From: JBOGUF01 sp050696075
Lineage (GTDB): Bacteria; Chloroflexota; Chloroflexia; Thermomicrobiales; UBA6265
Length of the DNA stretch: 54,339 nt
NCBI GenBank assembly: GCA_050696075.1
Contig: JBOGUF010000201.1
Location: 1 to 54,339 of the forward strand
Direction of reading: 5' to 3'
The notes under the pieces were generated by a model that did not search any database, was not told where the DNA came from, and was given only the letters and a program-made list of their open reading frames with translations. The translations under genes were made by a program, and so were the position numbers. Below, piece after piece: positions 7,736 through 16,146 of this stretch (within the stretch, counting starts at the first letter, position 1; each line of letters opens with the position of its first letter).

Positions 7736-10628
7736 TTTCTCGCCGTTTGGTCGTGCCCCCATTCCTTGCGGAGGCTCGACCGTTTGGCCGCGAGGTAGTG
7801 GCCAGTTCCGGGGCGTCGGCGAAGGCGGCCGCGACGATGCGCGCCTGCTCCGTGGCGTGGCGCTCGGCCGAGCCCTCCGCGGGGCTGGCCCGCTCCGGCC
7901 GGCCCTCGTAGCGCAACGGCAGGTCGCCGCTGGTCAACTCCTGCAACCGCGGCGCCATGTAGGCCCAGGCGCCCATGTTCTTCGGCTCTTCCTGCAACCA
8001 GACGAGCTCCGTCAGATTCGGGTACCCACCGATCACGGCGCGCAGCGCCGAGTTCTGGAACGGCGCCAACTGCTCGACGCGGGCGATCGCCACCCGCTCC
8101 GCGTCCTGCCGCCGATCGCTCGCGTCGAGGTCGATCGCGACCTTGCCGCTGCACAGCACCAGCCGCGTCACCGCCTCGCGCCGGTCGACCGCCCGCGGGT
8201 CGTCCAACACCGGTTGGAAGGTGCCCTCGGTGAACGCCGCCACCGGCGAAGCCGCCAGCGGGTGCCTGAGGAGGCTCTTCGGCGTCATCAGCACCAGCGG
8301 CCGGCGGTCGATCGCGAGGAGTGCCGCCTGCCGCCGCAGCAGGTGGAAGTACTGCGCGGCGGTCGTGCAATTCGCGACCCGGATGTTGTCCTGCGCCGCC
8401 AACTGCAGGTACCGCTCCAGCCGTGCGCTCGAATGTTCCGGCCCCTGCCCTTCGTACGCGTGGGGCAGGAGGAGCACCAGCGCTGGCTCTTGCCCCCACT
8501 TGGCGCGGGCGGCGACGAGGAATTGGTCGATGATAATCTGCGCCCCATTCCCGAAGTCGCCGAACTGCGCCTCCCAGAGCACGAGCGCGTCCGGCGCATG
8601 GACGCTGTAGCCGTACTCGAACCCGACCGTCGCCTGCTCCGAGAGCGGACTGTTGTAGACCGCAAACGAGGCCGAGGCGACGGGCAGATGTTGCAGCGGC
8701 GTGTAGGTGGCGCCCGTTTCCGCGTTGTGCAGCACCAGATGGCGCTGGCTGAAGGTGCCGCGTTGCGTGTCCTGACCCGTGAGCCGGATAGGAATGCCCT
8801 CGGCCAAGATCGCCGCGAAAGCGAGCGACTCGCCGTGCGCCCAGTCGATCTTCGGCTCCTCCGTGTCGAGGATGCCCGCCCGTCGGCCCCATTGCCGCGC
8901 CAGCTTCGAGCTTAGCGTGAACCCATTCGGCACGGCGTGGACCGCGTCGTGGAAGGCGTGAAGTTGTTCGGTGGTGATCGCCGTCTCGACCGTGCGCCGG
9001 CCGTTCGCCGCCGGCGCCTCCTCGTCCATCAAGGGCGTGCTGTCGGCAATCGAGCGGCGGACGGCCGCCAGCCGGTCGAGCGCCTCCTTCAGCAGCCCCT
9101 CGGACTCTTCGGCCGGCACGGTGCCGTCGGCCGCCAGGCGGTCCGCCCAAATCTGGCGCACCGTCGGGTGGTTGCCGATCGTGTCGTACATCCGTGGCTG
9201 GGTGAAGGCCGGCTCGTCCCCCTCGTTGTGGCCCCAGCGGCGGTAGCCGATCAGGTCGACCAGGAAATCCTTACCAAAGCGCGCCCGGTAGGCCATCGCC
9301 AGCCGGGCGACCATCAGGCACGCCTCCGGGTCGTCGGCATTCACATGGACGATCGGCATCTCGTAGCCCTTGGCCACGTCGCTGGCGTACAGCGTCGAGC
9401 GGGCCTCCGCCGTATAGGTCGTGAAGCCGATCTGGTTGTTGACGATGATGTGGATCGCGCCGCCGGTGGTGTACCCGGCCAGGCCGGCCATATTCAGCGT
9501 CTCGGCCACGATCCCCTGGCCGGGGAAGGCGGCGTCGCCGTGGAGCAGGATCGCCATCGCCGCGCTGGAGTCCCACTCCGGCAGCCCCGCACTGTCGCGT
9601 ACGTCCTGCGCGGCGCGGGCCATGCCGACCACGACCGGGTTGACCGCCTCCAGATGACTCGGGTTCGGCGCCAGCACCACCGGCACCTCGACCATGGTCC
9701 CATCCTGCCGGCGCAGCAGCCGCGCGCCGAGGTGGTACTTCACGTCGCCGGTCAGGTCGGAGGAGGCGTCGCTCGGTGAGGTCGCCGCGCGTTGCCGCCC
9801 GCCCTCGAAGGCGGCGACGATCGCCGCGTACGGCTTGCCCAGGACGTGGGTCATCACGTTCAGCCGGCCACGGTGGGCCATCCCGACGACGATCTCCTTC
9901 GTCCCATTGGACGCCGCTTCATTCACGATGCGGTCGAGCATCGGCACCAGGATGTCGTCGCCCTCGATCGAGAAGCGCTTTTGGCCCAAATAGGTCTGAT
10001 GAAGGAAGCGCTCGAAGGCCTCGATGTCGGTCAGGCGGCGCAGCAGCGCCCGCTTGGCCGCCGGCTCCAGCGGCATGGCGAACTGTCGCGTCTCTACCAT
10101 GTCCCGCAGCCAGCGCCGCTCATCCGCCGCCTGGATGTGGTCGAAGTCGTAGCCCACCGACCCGGAGTAAATCTCGCGCAGGCGGGCGATCGCTTCGGCG
10201 GCGTTCGCCGCGCCCTCGGCGACCGACCCTTCGACGACGCTCGCCGGCAACGATTGCAGATCGGCGTCGGTCAGGTTGTGGGTGGCGGCGTCGATCTCTG
10301 GCGCCCCCGGCGGTTCGCTGCCGAGTGGGTCGAGCCGCGCTGCCAGGTGGCCGTACTCGCGAATCGCCACCGCCAGTGTGGCCGCGCCGACGATTTTCTG
10401 GATGTCCGCCGCGGTCGGCGCCGCGGTGGTTCGCGCTGGAGCGGTGGTAGTAACGGTCGAGGGAGTTCTCGTGGCGGTGGCGCCGTTGACCGAGATCGGC
10501 GTGGCGTCGAAGGTGGCGAAGAAGGCGCGTGTCGCGGCGTCGACCGACGCCGGGTCGGCCAGGTATTGATCGTAGAGTTCCAGCACATACCCGGCATTGG
10601 GTCCGAAAAACCCGCGCAGGTCGCTCAT
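7716..10628 (-). CDS. sucA: 2-oxoglutarate dehydrogenase E1, thiamine diphosphate dependent
   Basis: The product has 970 residues from the ATG at 10628; the frame is open further upstream to 10907 but that part lacks family similarity. The N-terminus FGPNAGYVLELYDQYLADP matches the E2/E1 interaction segment of SucA. Core motifs are GMAHRGRLNVM, HGDAAFPGQGIVAETLNM, HIIVNNQIGFTT and YRRWGHNEGDEPAFTQP, which bind thiamine diphosphate and 2-oxoglutarate. The C-terminus ends in a Lys/Arg-rich tail. It decarboxylates 2-oxoglutarate and passes the succinyl group to SucB. It is the first gene of the sucAB pair. The length fits the family (about 930-1000). Confidence 0.95.
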   Translation of the reverse strand: MSDLRGFFGPNAGYVLELYDQYLADPASVDAATRAFFATFDATPISVNGATATRTPSTVTTTAPARTTAAPTAADIQKIVGAATLAVAIREYGHLAARLDPLGSEPPGAPEIDAATHNLTDADLQSLPASVVEGSVAEGAANAAEAIARLREIYSGSVGYDFDHIQAADERRWLRDMVETRQFAMPLEPAAKRALLRRLTDIEAFERFLHQTYLGQKRFSIEGDDILVPMLDRIVNEAASNGTKEIVVGMAHRGRLNVMTHVLGKPYAAIVAAFEGGRQRAATSPSDASSDLTGDVKYHLGARLLRRQDGTMVEVPVVLAPNPSHLEAVNPVVVGMARAAQDVRDSAGLPEWDSSAAMAILLHGDAAFPGQGIVAETLNMAGLAGYTTGGAIHIIVNNQIGFTTYTAEARSTLYASDVAKGYEMPIVHVNADDPEACLMVARLAMAYRARFGKDFLVDLIGYRRWGHNEGDEPAFTQPRMYDTIGNHPTVRQIWADRLAADGTVPAEESEGLLKEALDRLAAVRRSIADSTPLMDEEAPAANGRRTVETAITTEQLHAFHDAVHAVPNGFTLSSKLARQWGRRAGILDTEEPKIDWAHGESLAFAAILAEGIPIRLTGQDTQRGTFSQRHLVLHNAETGATYTPLQHLPVASASFAVYNSPLSEQATVGFEYGYSVHAPDALVLWEAQFGDFGNGAQIIIDQFLVAARAKWGQEPALVLLLPHAYEGQGPEHSSARLERYLQLAAQDNIRVANCTTAAQYFHLLRRQAALLAIDRRPLVLMTPKSLLRHPLAASPVAAFTEGTFQPVLDDPRAVDRREAVTRLVLCSGKVAIDLDASDRRQDAERVAIARVEQLAPFQNSALRAVIGGYPNLTELVWLQEEPKNMGAWAYMAPRLQELTSGDLPLRYEGRPERASPAEGSAERHATEQARIVAAAFADAPELATTSRPNGRASARNGGTTKRREKQAASS

Positions 10629-10911
10629 GACCGCCTCACTCGCTCCCGAGCGTCCGGTGCCCCGGCGGTCCTCGCCGGCCGATGGCGCTCGTCGTCCGGC
10701 ATCCGCGTTGCGCCACCCCTCGAAGTCGCACCGCCAATGCCGCCGCGGGGGTGCGCCCCGGCCGCGCGCCACCCGCACGCGCACGGCAGGATAGCATACC
10801 GGCATCCTTACCGGGCCGTTCGGCCTGGGCCGTCTGCACGGCGAATCGAGCCCGTGAAGGGCACACGGCACAAGCCGACTTCCCTGTTCGCGAGGCAACG
10901 AGGCCAAGAAA
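10629..10911. other. Gene-free stretch upstream of sucA
   Basis: This is GC-rich leader sequence between the sucA start (10628) and the terminator hairpin at 10912. It should hold the sucA promoter, but no convincing -35/-10 pair could be recognised. Open frames here are weak and overlap in all phases. Confidence 0.5.
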
Positions 10912-10942
10912 CACCGCGGCCGGGATAGCCCCGGCCGCGGTG
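10912..10942. terminator. 13-bp GC-rich hairpin terminator
   Basis: CACCGCGGCCGGG (10912-10924), loop ATAGC, CCCGGCCGCGGTG (10930-10942). It is 38 nt beyond the stop of the minus-strand gene at 10980; read on that strand the stem is followed by TTTCTT. This is a good intrinsic terminator for the secreted-protein gene and shields sucA. Confidence 0.75.
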
Positions 10943-10979
10943 ATCCTGGAAACGACGTCGAAACGAAGGCGCGGTCGAC

Positions 10980-11507
10980 CTACGCGGCCGGCGTCGCCAT
11001 GGCGTCACCGTCGCCCATTGTCAGGAAGAGATAGACGGTCGTCGTGCCGTCGCCGTTGTCGTGCAGCCAGGCGACGCCGGACAGACCGGAGTCGTTCTGC
11101 TCGCCGATCCCGATCGCCAGGTCGGCGCCCATCACCGCGCCACCGATATCCCCACAGGCGACGTAATTGCCCATGTTCTCGGCGCTCTCGTGGACGTTGA
11201 TCGCGTGCCCGCCGTCGATGATCGTCGCCAGGTCAGCTCCCACCGTCGTCACGCTGACCATCGCCGGAATCGCCGTCTCCGGTCCCATCATCGTGGCCGC
11301 GACCGGGGTGCCCATCATCGTGCCGCCGCCGACGTTCTCCAGCGGCAAGACGACCTCGCCGAGTTCAGTACAGGTGCCCGCATGGATGTGTGCCGGATGC
11401 CCGGCCGCGTCCTGAGCGCTTGCGCGCGACGTGAACGCGAGGCCGGATACCAGCAGAAATGCCGCGATCAGAGCCAGGGGCGCAATCCGTCGTGAAACCG
11501 TTCGCAT
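10980..11507 (-). CDS. Secreted His/Met-rich protein of unknown function (single-domain paralog)
   Basis: The product has 175 residues from the ATG at 11507 (GAGAGGA ribosome site; an ATG at 11513 is too close to it). Residues 1-32 form a signal peptide ending near ASAQDA. The mature part begins HPAHIHAGTCTELGEVVLPL and continues with GGGTMMGTPVAATMMGPETA, then INVHESAENMGNYVACGDIG and SGVAWLHDNGDGTTTVYLFL. Two Cys, several His and paired Met are conserved with the neighbour at 11776-12588, which carries the same domain fused to a cupredoxin. The residues suggest metal (copper) handling or a disulfide-stabilised fold in the periplasm or cell surface; no named family was recognised. Confidence 0.8.
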   Translation of the reverse strand: MRTVSRRIAPLALIAAFLLVSGLAFTSRASAQDAAGHPAHIHAGTCTELGEVVLPLENVGGGTMMGTPVAATMMGPETAIPAMVSVTTVGADLATIIDGGHAINVHESAENMGNYVACGDIGGAVMGADLAIGIGEQNDSGLSGVAWLHDNGDGTTTVYLFLTMGDGDAMATPAA

Positions 11508-11660
11508 AGTCATTCCTCTCCTCGTCCTTTAACACTGTGCCGCCGGTCGCTCCGGCAACACGAAGTCACTGGCACGTACGGTGCCAACACTTCTTCTACG
11601 TGGAAAGTACCTTGCCCGATCATCTTTCTCGGTAGTACGCGCCACCGGGCATAGAAACGG

Positions 11661-11722
11661 CCCTCACCCCGGCGCCTACGCGCCGCCCCACCCCGATTTC
11701 GGGAGAGGGGCCAGGAGTGAGG
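11661..11722. repeat. Imperfect inverted repeat element
   Basis: CCCTCACCCCGGCGCC at the left end pairs partly with GGGGCCAGGAGTGAGG at the right end, with CGATTTCGGGAGAGGG inside. It resembles dispersed 'CCCTCACCC...GGGAGAGGG...GAGTGAGG' elements common in many bacterial genomes. It lies between the two secreted-protein genes. Confidence 0.5.
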
Positions 11723-11750
11723 ACCGACTTCTACCGCTGACCGCCTACTG

Positions 11751-11773
11751 ACGGCTCACGGCTCACGGCTCAG
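11751..11773. repeat. Heptamer array CGGCTCA
   Basis: Three tandem CGGCTCA units followed by GCGCTACTG, ending at the stop codon of the cupredoxin gene (11776). A short member of the 7-nt-period arrays found throughout the window. Confidence 0.6.
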
Positions 11774-11775
11774 CG

Positions 11776-12588
11776 CTACTGCACGTTGACTGTCCCAGAC
11801 ATGTTCGGATGGAACTCGCAGAAGTACTCGAACGTGCCGGCTTCCTCGAAGGTGAAGCTGTAGCTTGCGCCCTGCTCCAACCGGTCGGACTGGAAGGTCG
11901 CGCCGCCGTCGCTCGAGGTCGCCGTGTGCGGCGCCGAGTCCTGGTTCGTCCAGGTCACGGACGTCCCGACCGCGACGTCGAGCGGGTCCGGGCTGAAGGA
12001 GAAGTCGACGATGTCGACCGCGACCGCATCGGCCGCCGCCTCGCCGCCGTCCGCCGCCGCCGCGTCGGTCGCCTCACCCGATTGGGTCAGGAAGACGGCA
12101 ACGGTGGTCGTGCCATCGCCGTTGTCGTGCAGCCAGGCGGCGCCGGACAGCCCGGAGTCATTGAGTTCGCCGATGCCAATGGCCAGGTCACTACCCATCA
12201 CCGCGCCGCCGATATCCCCACAGGCGACGTAATTGCCCATGTTCTCGGCGCTCTCGTGGAAGTTAATGGCGTGCCCGCCGTCGATAATCGTCGCCAGATC
12301 GGCCTCGACAGTGGTGATGCTCACCAGTGCCGGGATCGCCGTCTCCGGCCCCATCATCTCGGCCGCCACCGGCGTGCCCATCATCGTGCCGCCGCCGGCG
12401 TTCTCCAGCGGGAAGACCACATCGCCGAGTTCGGCGCAAGTGCCGGAATGGATGTGCCCCGGATGCCCAGCCGCGTCCTGCGCGCGCACTGATTGACCAC
12501 CGCCGGTGATGACCGCACCAAGCAAAAGCGCGACCGCCATCAGCGCGGTCGGCGCCAACAGCCCGCGTCGCCGAAATACCGTGGACAT
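11776..12588 (-). CDS. Secreted two-domain protein: unknown His/Met domain fused to cupredoxin
   Basis: The product has 270 residues from the ATG at 12588, preceded by a strong GAGGAGG site; longer starts (12609, 12651) are less likely. A signal peptide (about 1-38) precedes the domain HPGHIHSGTCAELGDVVFPL ... INFHESAENMGNYVACGDIG, about 80% like the protein at 10980-11507. An acidic Ala linker leads to a plastocyanin-like domain (about residues 185-270): VDFSFSPDPLDVAVG, SVTWTNQDSAPHT and FEYFCEFHPNMSGTVNV supply the usual His, Cys, His, Met type-1 copper ligands. It is probably an extracellular copper or electron-transfer protein; the N-terminal domain is unassigned. It arose with its neighbour by tandem duplication. 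Confidence 0.85.
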   Translation of the reverse strand: MSTVFRRRGLLAPTALMAVALLLGAVITGGGQSVRAQDAAGHPGHIHSGTCAELGDVVFPLENAGGGTMMGTPVAAEMMGPETAIPALVSITTVEADLATIIDGGHAINFHESAENMGNYVACGDIGGAVMGSDLAIGIGELNDSGLSGAAWLHDNGDGTTTVAVFLTQSGEATDAAAADGGEAAADAVAVDIVDFSFSPDPLDVAVGTSVTWTNQDSAPHTATSSDGGATFQSDRLEQGASYSFTFEEAGTFEYFCEFHPNMSGTVNVQ

Positions 12589-12734
12589 GCCCCAAACCTC
12601 CTCGTGCATCGCCACCGGCCCCATCCCCGGCAGCATCCCATTTCCTGGCAAACAACCCAGGCGATTCTCCTACGTACCACCCACCGGTTTGGATGACTGG
12701 ACCGCTTCGTTGCGACGGCGCAACCCGGTCGCGT

Positions 12735-12764
12735 TTGACACTCCTGCTCCCTCGCTGCTACCCT
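12735..12764 (+). promoter_or_regulatory. Sigma70-type promoter of first solute-binding protein gene
   Basis: TTGACA at 12735-12740, an 18-nt spacer, and TACCCT at 12759-12764 with an extended-10 TGC. It is 125 nt before the gene at 12890. An almost identical promoter (TTGACA, 17 nt, TGCTACCCT) precedes the paralog at 16979. Confidence 0.65.
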
Positions 12765-12825
12765 GCCTCCACCCGACAGGCTTGTCGTGGCACGATCTCC
12801 CATTCCCATGCGCGCATGCGGAAGT

Positions 12826-12853
12826 TCCGCGTTCCGAACTCCGAACTCCGAAC
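12826..12853. repeat. Heptamer array TCCGAAC
   Basis: Units GTTCCGC, GTTCCGA, ACTCCGA, ACTCCGA, ACCCGG (or TCCGAAC three times at 12833-12853). It lies in the leader of the solute-binding protein gene. Confidence 0.65.
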
Positions 12854-12889
12854 CCGGTCGCCGACCGGCCCCGAGTGCCCCCAATATCG

Positions 12890-14548
12890 ATGGCCGACGA
12901 CAGACCAGCCAGATCGAACAGCACGCGATCAACCACGCCGCCACCGGCGGAGCGCTTGCGCTACCGGATCAGCCGGCGTCACCTGGTGGGCGGCGCGGCA
13001 GCGGCGCTCACCGCCAACGCCGCGCACACCTCCGCCGCCCGCACCCAACGAACCCGTGACCCAAACAGCATCGTCATCGGCGCCCTGCGTGACGCCAAGA
13101 CGATCAACCCTTTCCTCACCGACGAGCCCGAGGGCGATTGGCGCTGCAAGATGCTCTTCGATGAGTTCGTGCGCGCTAACCCGGAGACCTACGTCCCAGA
13201 GCCGGGCCTCGCCGCCGAGTGGACCATCGATGACGGCGCCTTCACCTTCAAGCTCCAGCCGGACGCCCGCTTCGCCGACGGCTCGCCGGTCACCGCCGAG
13301 GATGTCGCCTTCACCATCAAGGGGCATCTCGCCAAAGCGACCGGATCGCCACGCCAGGCGCGCTTTATGGAGATCGCCGGCGCGGAGGAGTTCGTCGACG
13401 GCGCCGCGGACGACGTCGCCGGCATCGAGGTCGTCGACCCGTCCACACTCAAAGTCACCCTCGCCCGCAATGACGCCGCCTTTCTGTACAGCCTGCGCTA
13501 CGTCTTCGTCGTACCGCGGACCCAGTTGGCGGGCAAAAACCTCGCCGACGACCCTTGGTTCGCAACCCCGGTTGGCGCCGGTCCGTTCGTCTTCAACGCC
13601 TGGGAGCGCGGCGCTACCTTCATCGCCACGAAAAACCCGCACTATTGGCAGCCAGAGAAGCCGGCGCTTGCCTACTTCGTCCACACCGTCCTGCCCGACG
13701 CCGACGGCCTCACCAACGCCTTGGCCGACGGCGCGGTCGATGCCTCGAACTGGCCGCCGGTGGACGCCAAGGAGCGCCTCGAACAGGATCCGCGGTTGAG
13801 CGTCTTCGTCGCTCCCTTCCACGCGCCAAACGGCTGGATGTTCAACTACGCCCACGAGTGGCTCAGCAAGGGGGAGATCCGCCGGGCGATCGCCACCGCG
13901 CTCGATACGCGGCGCTTCGTCGACACCACCCTCCTCGGCCTCAGCGAGCCGGGGAACGGGCCGATCGCGCCCAGCACCTGGGCCTACGACCCGGAGCTCG
14001 CGCCCATCGAGCACGACGTCGAGGCCGCGCGCGAGCTGATCGCCGCCTCCGCCATGCCGCGCGGCACCATGATCCGCTTTATGGTCAACGAGGAAAACGC
14101 CGTGCGTCGGGAATGGCTCGCCTTCACCGAAGCCGCGTTGGCCGACCTGGGCGTCGAGATCACGCCGGAGGTCATCCCCTACGAGGAACTCCTCGTGCGG
14201 GTGACCGAAACCCGCGACTTCGACGCCTGCGGCGTCGACTTCGTCGGCGTCACCGCCGAGCCGAGCCGGCTCCATGACCAGTTCCACACCGACTCGCCCG
14301 GCAACTACATGAACTACAGCAGCGAGGAGCTGGACGTGCTGCTCGGCACGGTGCGGGAAGAGATGGACCAGGAGCTGGCGAAGATCGCCTACAAGCTAAT
14401 TCAACGCCACATCCTGGAACATGTTCCGGCCTTCTTCGCTTGGTATCGGCCCTTCCTCCATGTCGTTGATAAGCGCTTCAAAGGCTACACCGACAGCGCC
14501 GCCTTCGGCCTCTTCCACACCCTCGAAGACTGGACCGTCGAGGGCTAA
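12890..14548 (+). CDS. ABC transporter solute-binding protein, family 5 (peptide/opine/nickel class)
   Basis: The product has 552 residues from the ATG at 12890. An Arg-Arg signal (YRISRRHLVGGAAAALTANA) indicates Tat export. The mature part has the family-5 order: an N-terminal lobe (NPFLTDEPEGDWRCKMLFDE), FADGSPVTAEDVAFTIKGHL, VGAGPFVFNAWERG and a C-terminal ATALDTRRFVDTTLLGLSEP region. It is a close paralog of the protein at 16979-18634 (WRxKMLFDEFVR, AWYRPFL and GYT near the end are shared). No permease follows directly; it probably feeds the permeases at 18731-20711 or is a diverged duplicate. The substrate is unknown; di/oligopeptides or related compounds are usual. Confidence 0.85.
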   Translation: MADDRPARSNSTRSTTPPPAERLRYRISRRHLVGGAAAALTANAAHTSAARTQRTRDPNSIVIGALRDAKTINPFLTDEPEGDWRCKMLFDEFVRANPETYVPEPGLAAEWTIDDGAFTFKLQPDARFADGSPVTAEDVAFTIKGHLAKATGSPRQARFMEIAGAEEFVDGAADDVAGIEVVDPSTLKVTLARNDAAFLYSLRYVFVVPRTQLAGKNLADDPWFATPVGAGPFVFNAWERGATFIATKNPHYWQPEKPALAYFVHTVLPDADGLTNALADGAVDASNWPPVDAKERLEQDPRLSVFVAPFHAPNGWMFNYAHEWLSKGEIRRAIATALDTRRFVDTTLLGLSEPGNGPIAPSTWAYDPELAPIEHDVEAARELIAASAMPRGTMIRFMVNEENAVRREWLAFTEAALADLGVEITPEVIPYEELLVRVTETRDFDACGVDFVGVTAEPSRLHDQFHTDSPGNYMNYSSEELDVLLGTVREEMDQELAKIAYKLIQRHILEHVPAFFAWYRPFLHVVDKRFKGYTDSAAFGLFHTLEDWTVEG

Positions 14549-14621
14549 TCGGGGCCATGCCGCTGGTCTGGTGGTATGCTGATCCCAGGTATCCGATCCA
14601 CGATCTGCAGGGAACACCACC

Positions 14622-15029
14622 ATGATCGCCACCATCCCGGCCCGCGCCCCGATCGAGCGAACCGAGCACCCGCATATCGTCAAAAGCGCCGACACCGCCG
14701 GCGGCGAGCCGCGCGTCGAGGAGACGCGGCTTGCCGTTCGCCACATCCTCCGCCGCCACCGCGGTCTTGGCGAATCGCCTGAGACGATCGCGCGCACATA
14801 CGGATTGACGATCGCCCAGGTCTACGACGCCCTCAGCTACGCATTCGATCATCCGGACGAGATCGCGTACCACGAGGACCAGAATCGGCTCCGGGCCGTC
14901 ATGAAGGAGCATGATCTTGTCTTTGTCGGGAATCGTTTGATCGCCAGATGGCGACTTGACGACATGGATATCCCGACTCAGACGACCGTCTACACGTGGG
15001 AGACCTTGCCCGAGGAACTCGAACAGTAG
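14622..15029 (+). CDS. DUF433 domain protein (antitoxin of DUF433/DUF5615 pair)
   Basis: The product has 135 residues. Residues 25-70 (GGEPRVEETRLAVRHILRRH ... ETIARTYGLTIAQVYDALSY) form the DUF433 helix-turn-helix-like motif with the typical P/G-x-R-x-T/L and 'Y-L-x-x-x-V-Y-x-AL' patterns. DUF433 proteins usually act as antitoxins of DUF5615 PIN-like nucleases, and here the stop TAG at 15027-15029 overlaps the GTG start of such a gene. The pair sits between two paralogous transporter genes, as an insertion would. Confidence 0.8.
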   Translation: MIATIPARAPIERTEHPHIVKSADTAGGEPRVEETRLAVRHILRRHRGLGESPETIARTYGLTIAQVYDALSYAFDHPDEIAYHEDQNRLRAVMKEHDLVFVGNRLIARWRLDDMDIPTQTTVYTWETLPEELEQ

Positions 15030-15343
15030 TGGCAGTCGCTGGACTATCCGCGATCGTCTATCTGGACCACAACGTCGATCCGACTATGGCCATTGGTCTT
15101 CGCTCTCACGGGTACGACACCGGCATTGCTCAAGAAAGCGGGTTGGACAGATCCTCCGACGAGGAGCATCTACGCTATGCGTCCCGTGAAGGTCGCATTC
15201 TGATCACCCACGATCTTCGTGACTTCGCTCGCTTGGCCGAGGCGTGGTATCAGCGCGGGGAGAGCCACGCTGGCATTGTTCTTACCGGACAGCCGACCAT
15301 TGTGCCGCACGGCGAGTTCCTACGGCGGCTCCTTGCATACTGA
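15029..15343 (+). CDS. DUF5615 family PIN-like toxin
   Basis: The product has 104 residues from a GTG at 15029 that overlaps the upstream stop (TAGTG). The N-terminal VYLDHNVDPTMAIGLRSHGYD and the central ASREGRILITHDLRDFARLAEA are the hallmarks of DUF5615/Mut7-C-like PIN domains: Asp near residue 13 and the HDxDF-type acidic motif (HDLRDF) that bind metal for RNA cleavage. It should be a ribonuclease held in check by the upstream DUF433 protein. Confidence 0.8.
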   Translation: MAVAGLSAIVYLDHNVDPTMAIGLRSHGYDTGIAQESGLDRSSDEEHLRYASREGRILITHDLRDFARLAEAWYQRGESHAGIVLTGQPTIVPHGEFLRRLLAY

Positions 15344-15445
15344 ATAGCCGGACGGCCGAGGAGTTCGTCAACGAGGTGATCTGGCTGGGACCGGAGCAGT
15401 AACGATCGTTGTTCCGCGCGTTCGACGCTCCGAGTCGGCCCCATC

Positions 15446-15518
15446 GTCATCCCGAGCGAAGTCGCGGGATCTGCCTCAGCCGACCGCCCGTCTAGATGTC
15501 TCGATGCCTCGGCATGAC
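15446..15518. repeat. Inverted-repeat element with GTCAT ends
   Basis: The left arm GTCATCCCGAGCGAAGTCGC leads to GGGATCT; the right arm, read in reverse complement, is GTCATGCCGAGGCATCGAGA followed by CATCT. The two arms are diverged copies in inverted orientation. The form is like widespread bacterial dispersed repeats. No gene was recognised in the 240 nt between 15343 and 15584. Confidence 0.6.
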
Positions 15519-15553
15519 CATCAGAAGATGCGCCGCGACGCGACGTAGCTGAC

Positions 15554-15581
15554 GCCGAACGCCGAACGCCGAACGCCGAAC
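15554..15581. repeat. Heptamer array GCCGAAC x4
   Basis: Four perfect tandem copies of GCCGAAC end three bases before the stop codon of the RidA-like gene (15584). Confidence 0.8.
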
Positions 15582-15583
15582 GT

Positions 15584-15996
15584 CTATCGCGCCGCGATCA
15601 TCTGCATCTCGATCAGCAGGTCGGGATTGGCGAACGCCTCCACCACGCGGAAGCTCCCGGCGGCCGGCTTGACCTCGACCTCTTCGAACGTCTCGGTCCA
15701 GAGGTCGAGGAACCCTCCGAGGTTCGCCGCCACGTCGTACGCCTTCGTCACGGTAGGCTCGACCCAGACGACGTCGTCGAGGGTGTAGCCGGCCCTAGTG
15801 AGCACCTCGCGCAGCGCGGCCAGGACATCCCGCGTTTGCTGGATTGGCTCGCGTGAGGGGCTTGCCGCCCAGGCGGGTCGGCCCCGATGTGGCTGGTGAA
15901 CAACGCAATCTCCTGCATCCCAGTGAGCCGCACCCCGCGGCTAAAGAGATTGTGGGCAGGCGAGTCGCTCGGAAACGTCATCGTCAGCTTCTGCAT
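15584..15996 (-). pseudogene. RidA/YjgF-family gene with frameshift
   Basis: The first frame from the ATG at 15996 reads MQKLTMTFPSDSPAHNLFSR ... GMQEIALFTSHIGADP. Near 15865-15882 similarity moves to another phase, which reads SPSREPIQQTRDVLAALREV, LTRAGYTLDDVVWVEPTVTK and on to IEMQMIAAR. Together they make a full-length RidA-like protein (about 135 residues; enamine/imine deaminase family). A single missing base in a C/G-rich run explains it. It is transcribed away from the MarR gene at 16147, which may be its regulator. Confidence 0.7.
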
Positions 15997-16065
15997 CGCG
16001 GTCTATCCTGTTCGTTGGCACGTCGCGACCACGGACCGGCGCGGGCCGATCCGCTGGCCGCGTGC

Positions 16066-16096
16066 TACAATCGGTCGTCAGCACAACTGATCAGTT
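16066..16096 (+). promoter_or_regulatory. Extended -10 and perfect palindrome operator before marR-like gene
   Basis: TGCTACAAT (-10 TACAAT at 16066-16071) is followed 13 nt later by the perfect 12-bp palindrome AACTGATCAGTT (16085-16096). The position around the expected transcription start fits an operator for autorepression by the MarR protein, and could also act on the divergent RidA gene. Confidence 0.5.
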
Positions 16097-16146
16097 AAGC
16101 TAACGACATAGTACGGATGCCTGACCGAATTGTCAAGGGGCCACGC

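Noticed and set aside
12929..14287. 452-codon minus-strand frame opposite the first solute-binding protein
   Set aside because: Antisense shadow; the plus strand shows a Tat signal and the family-5 motifs.
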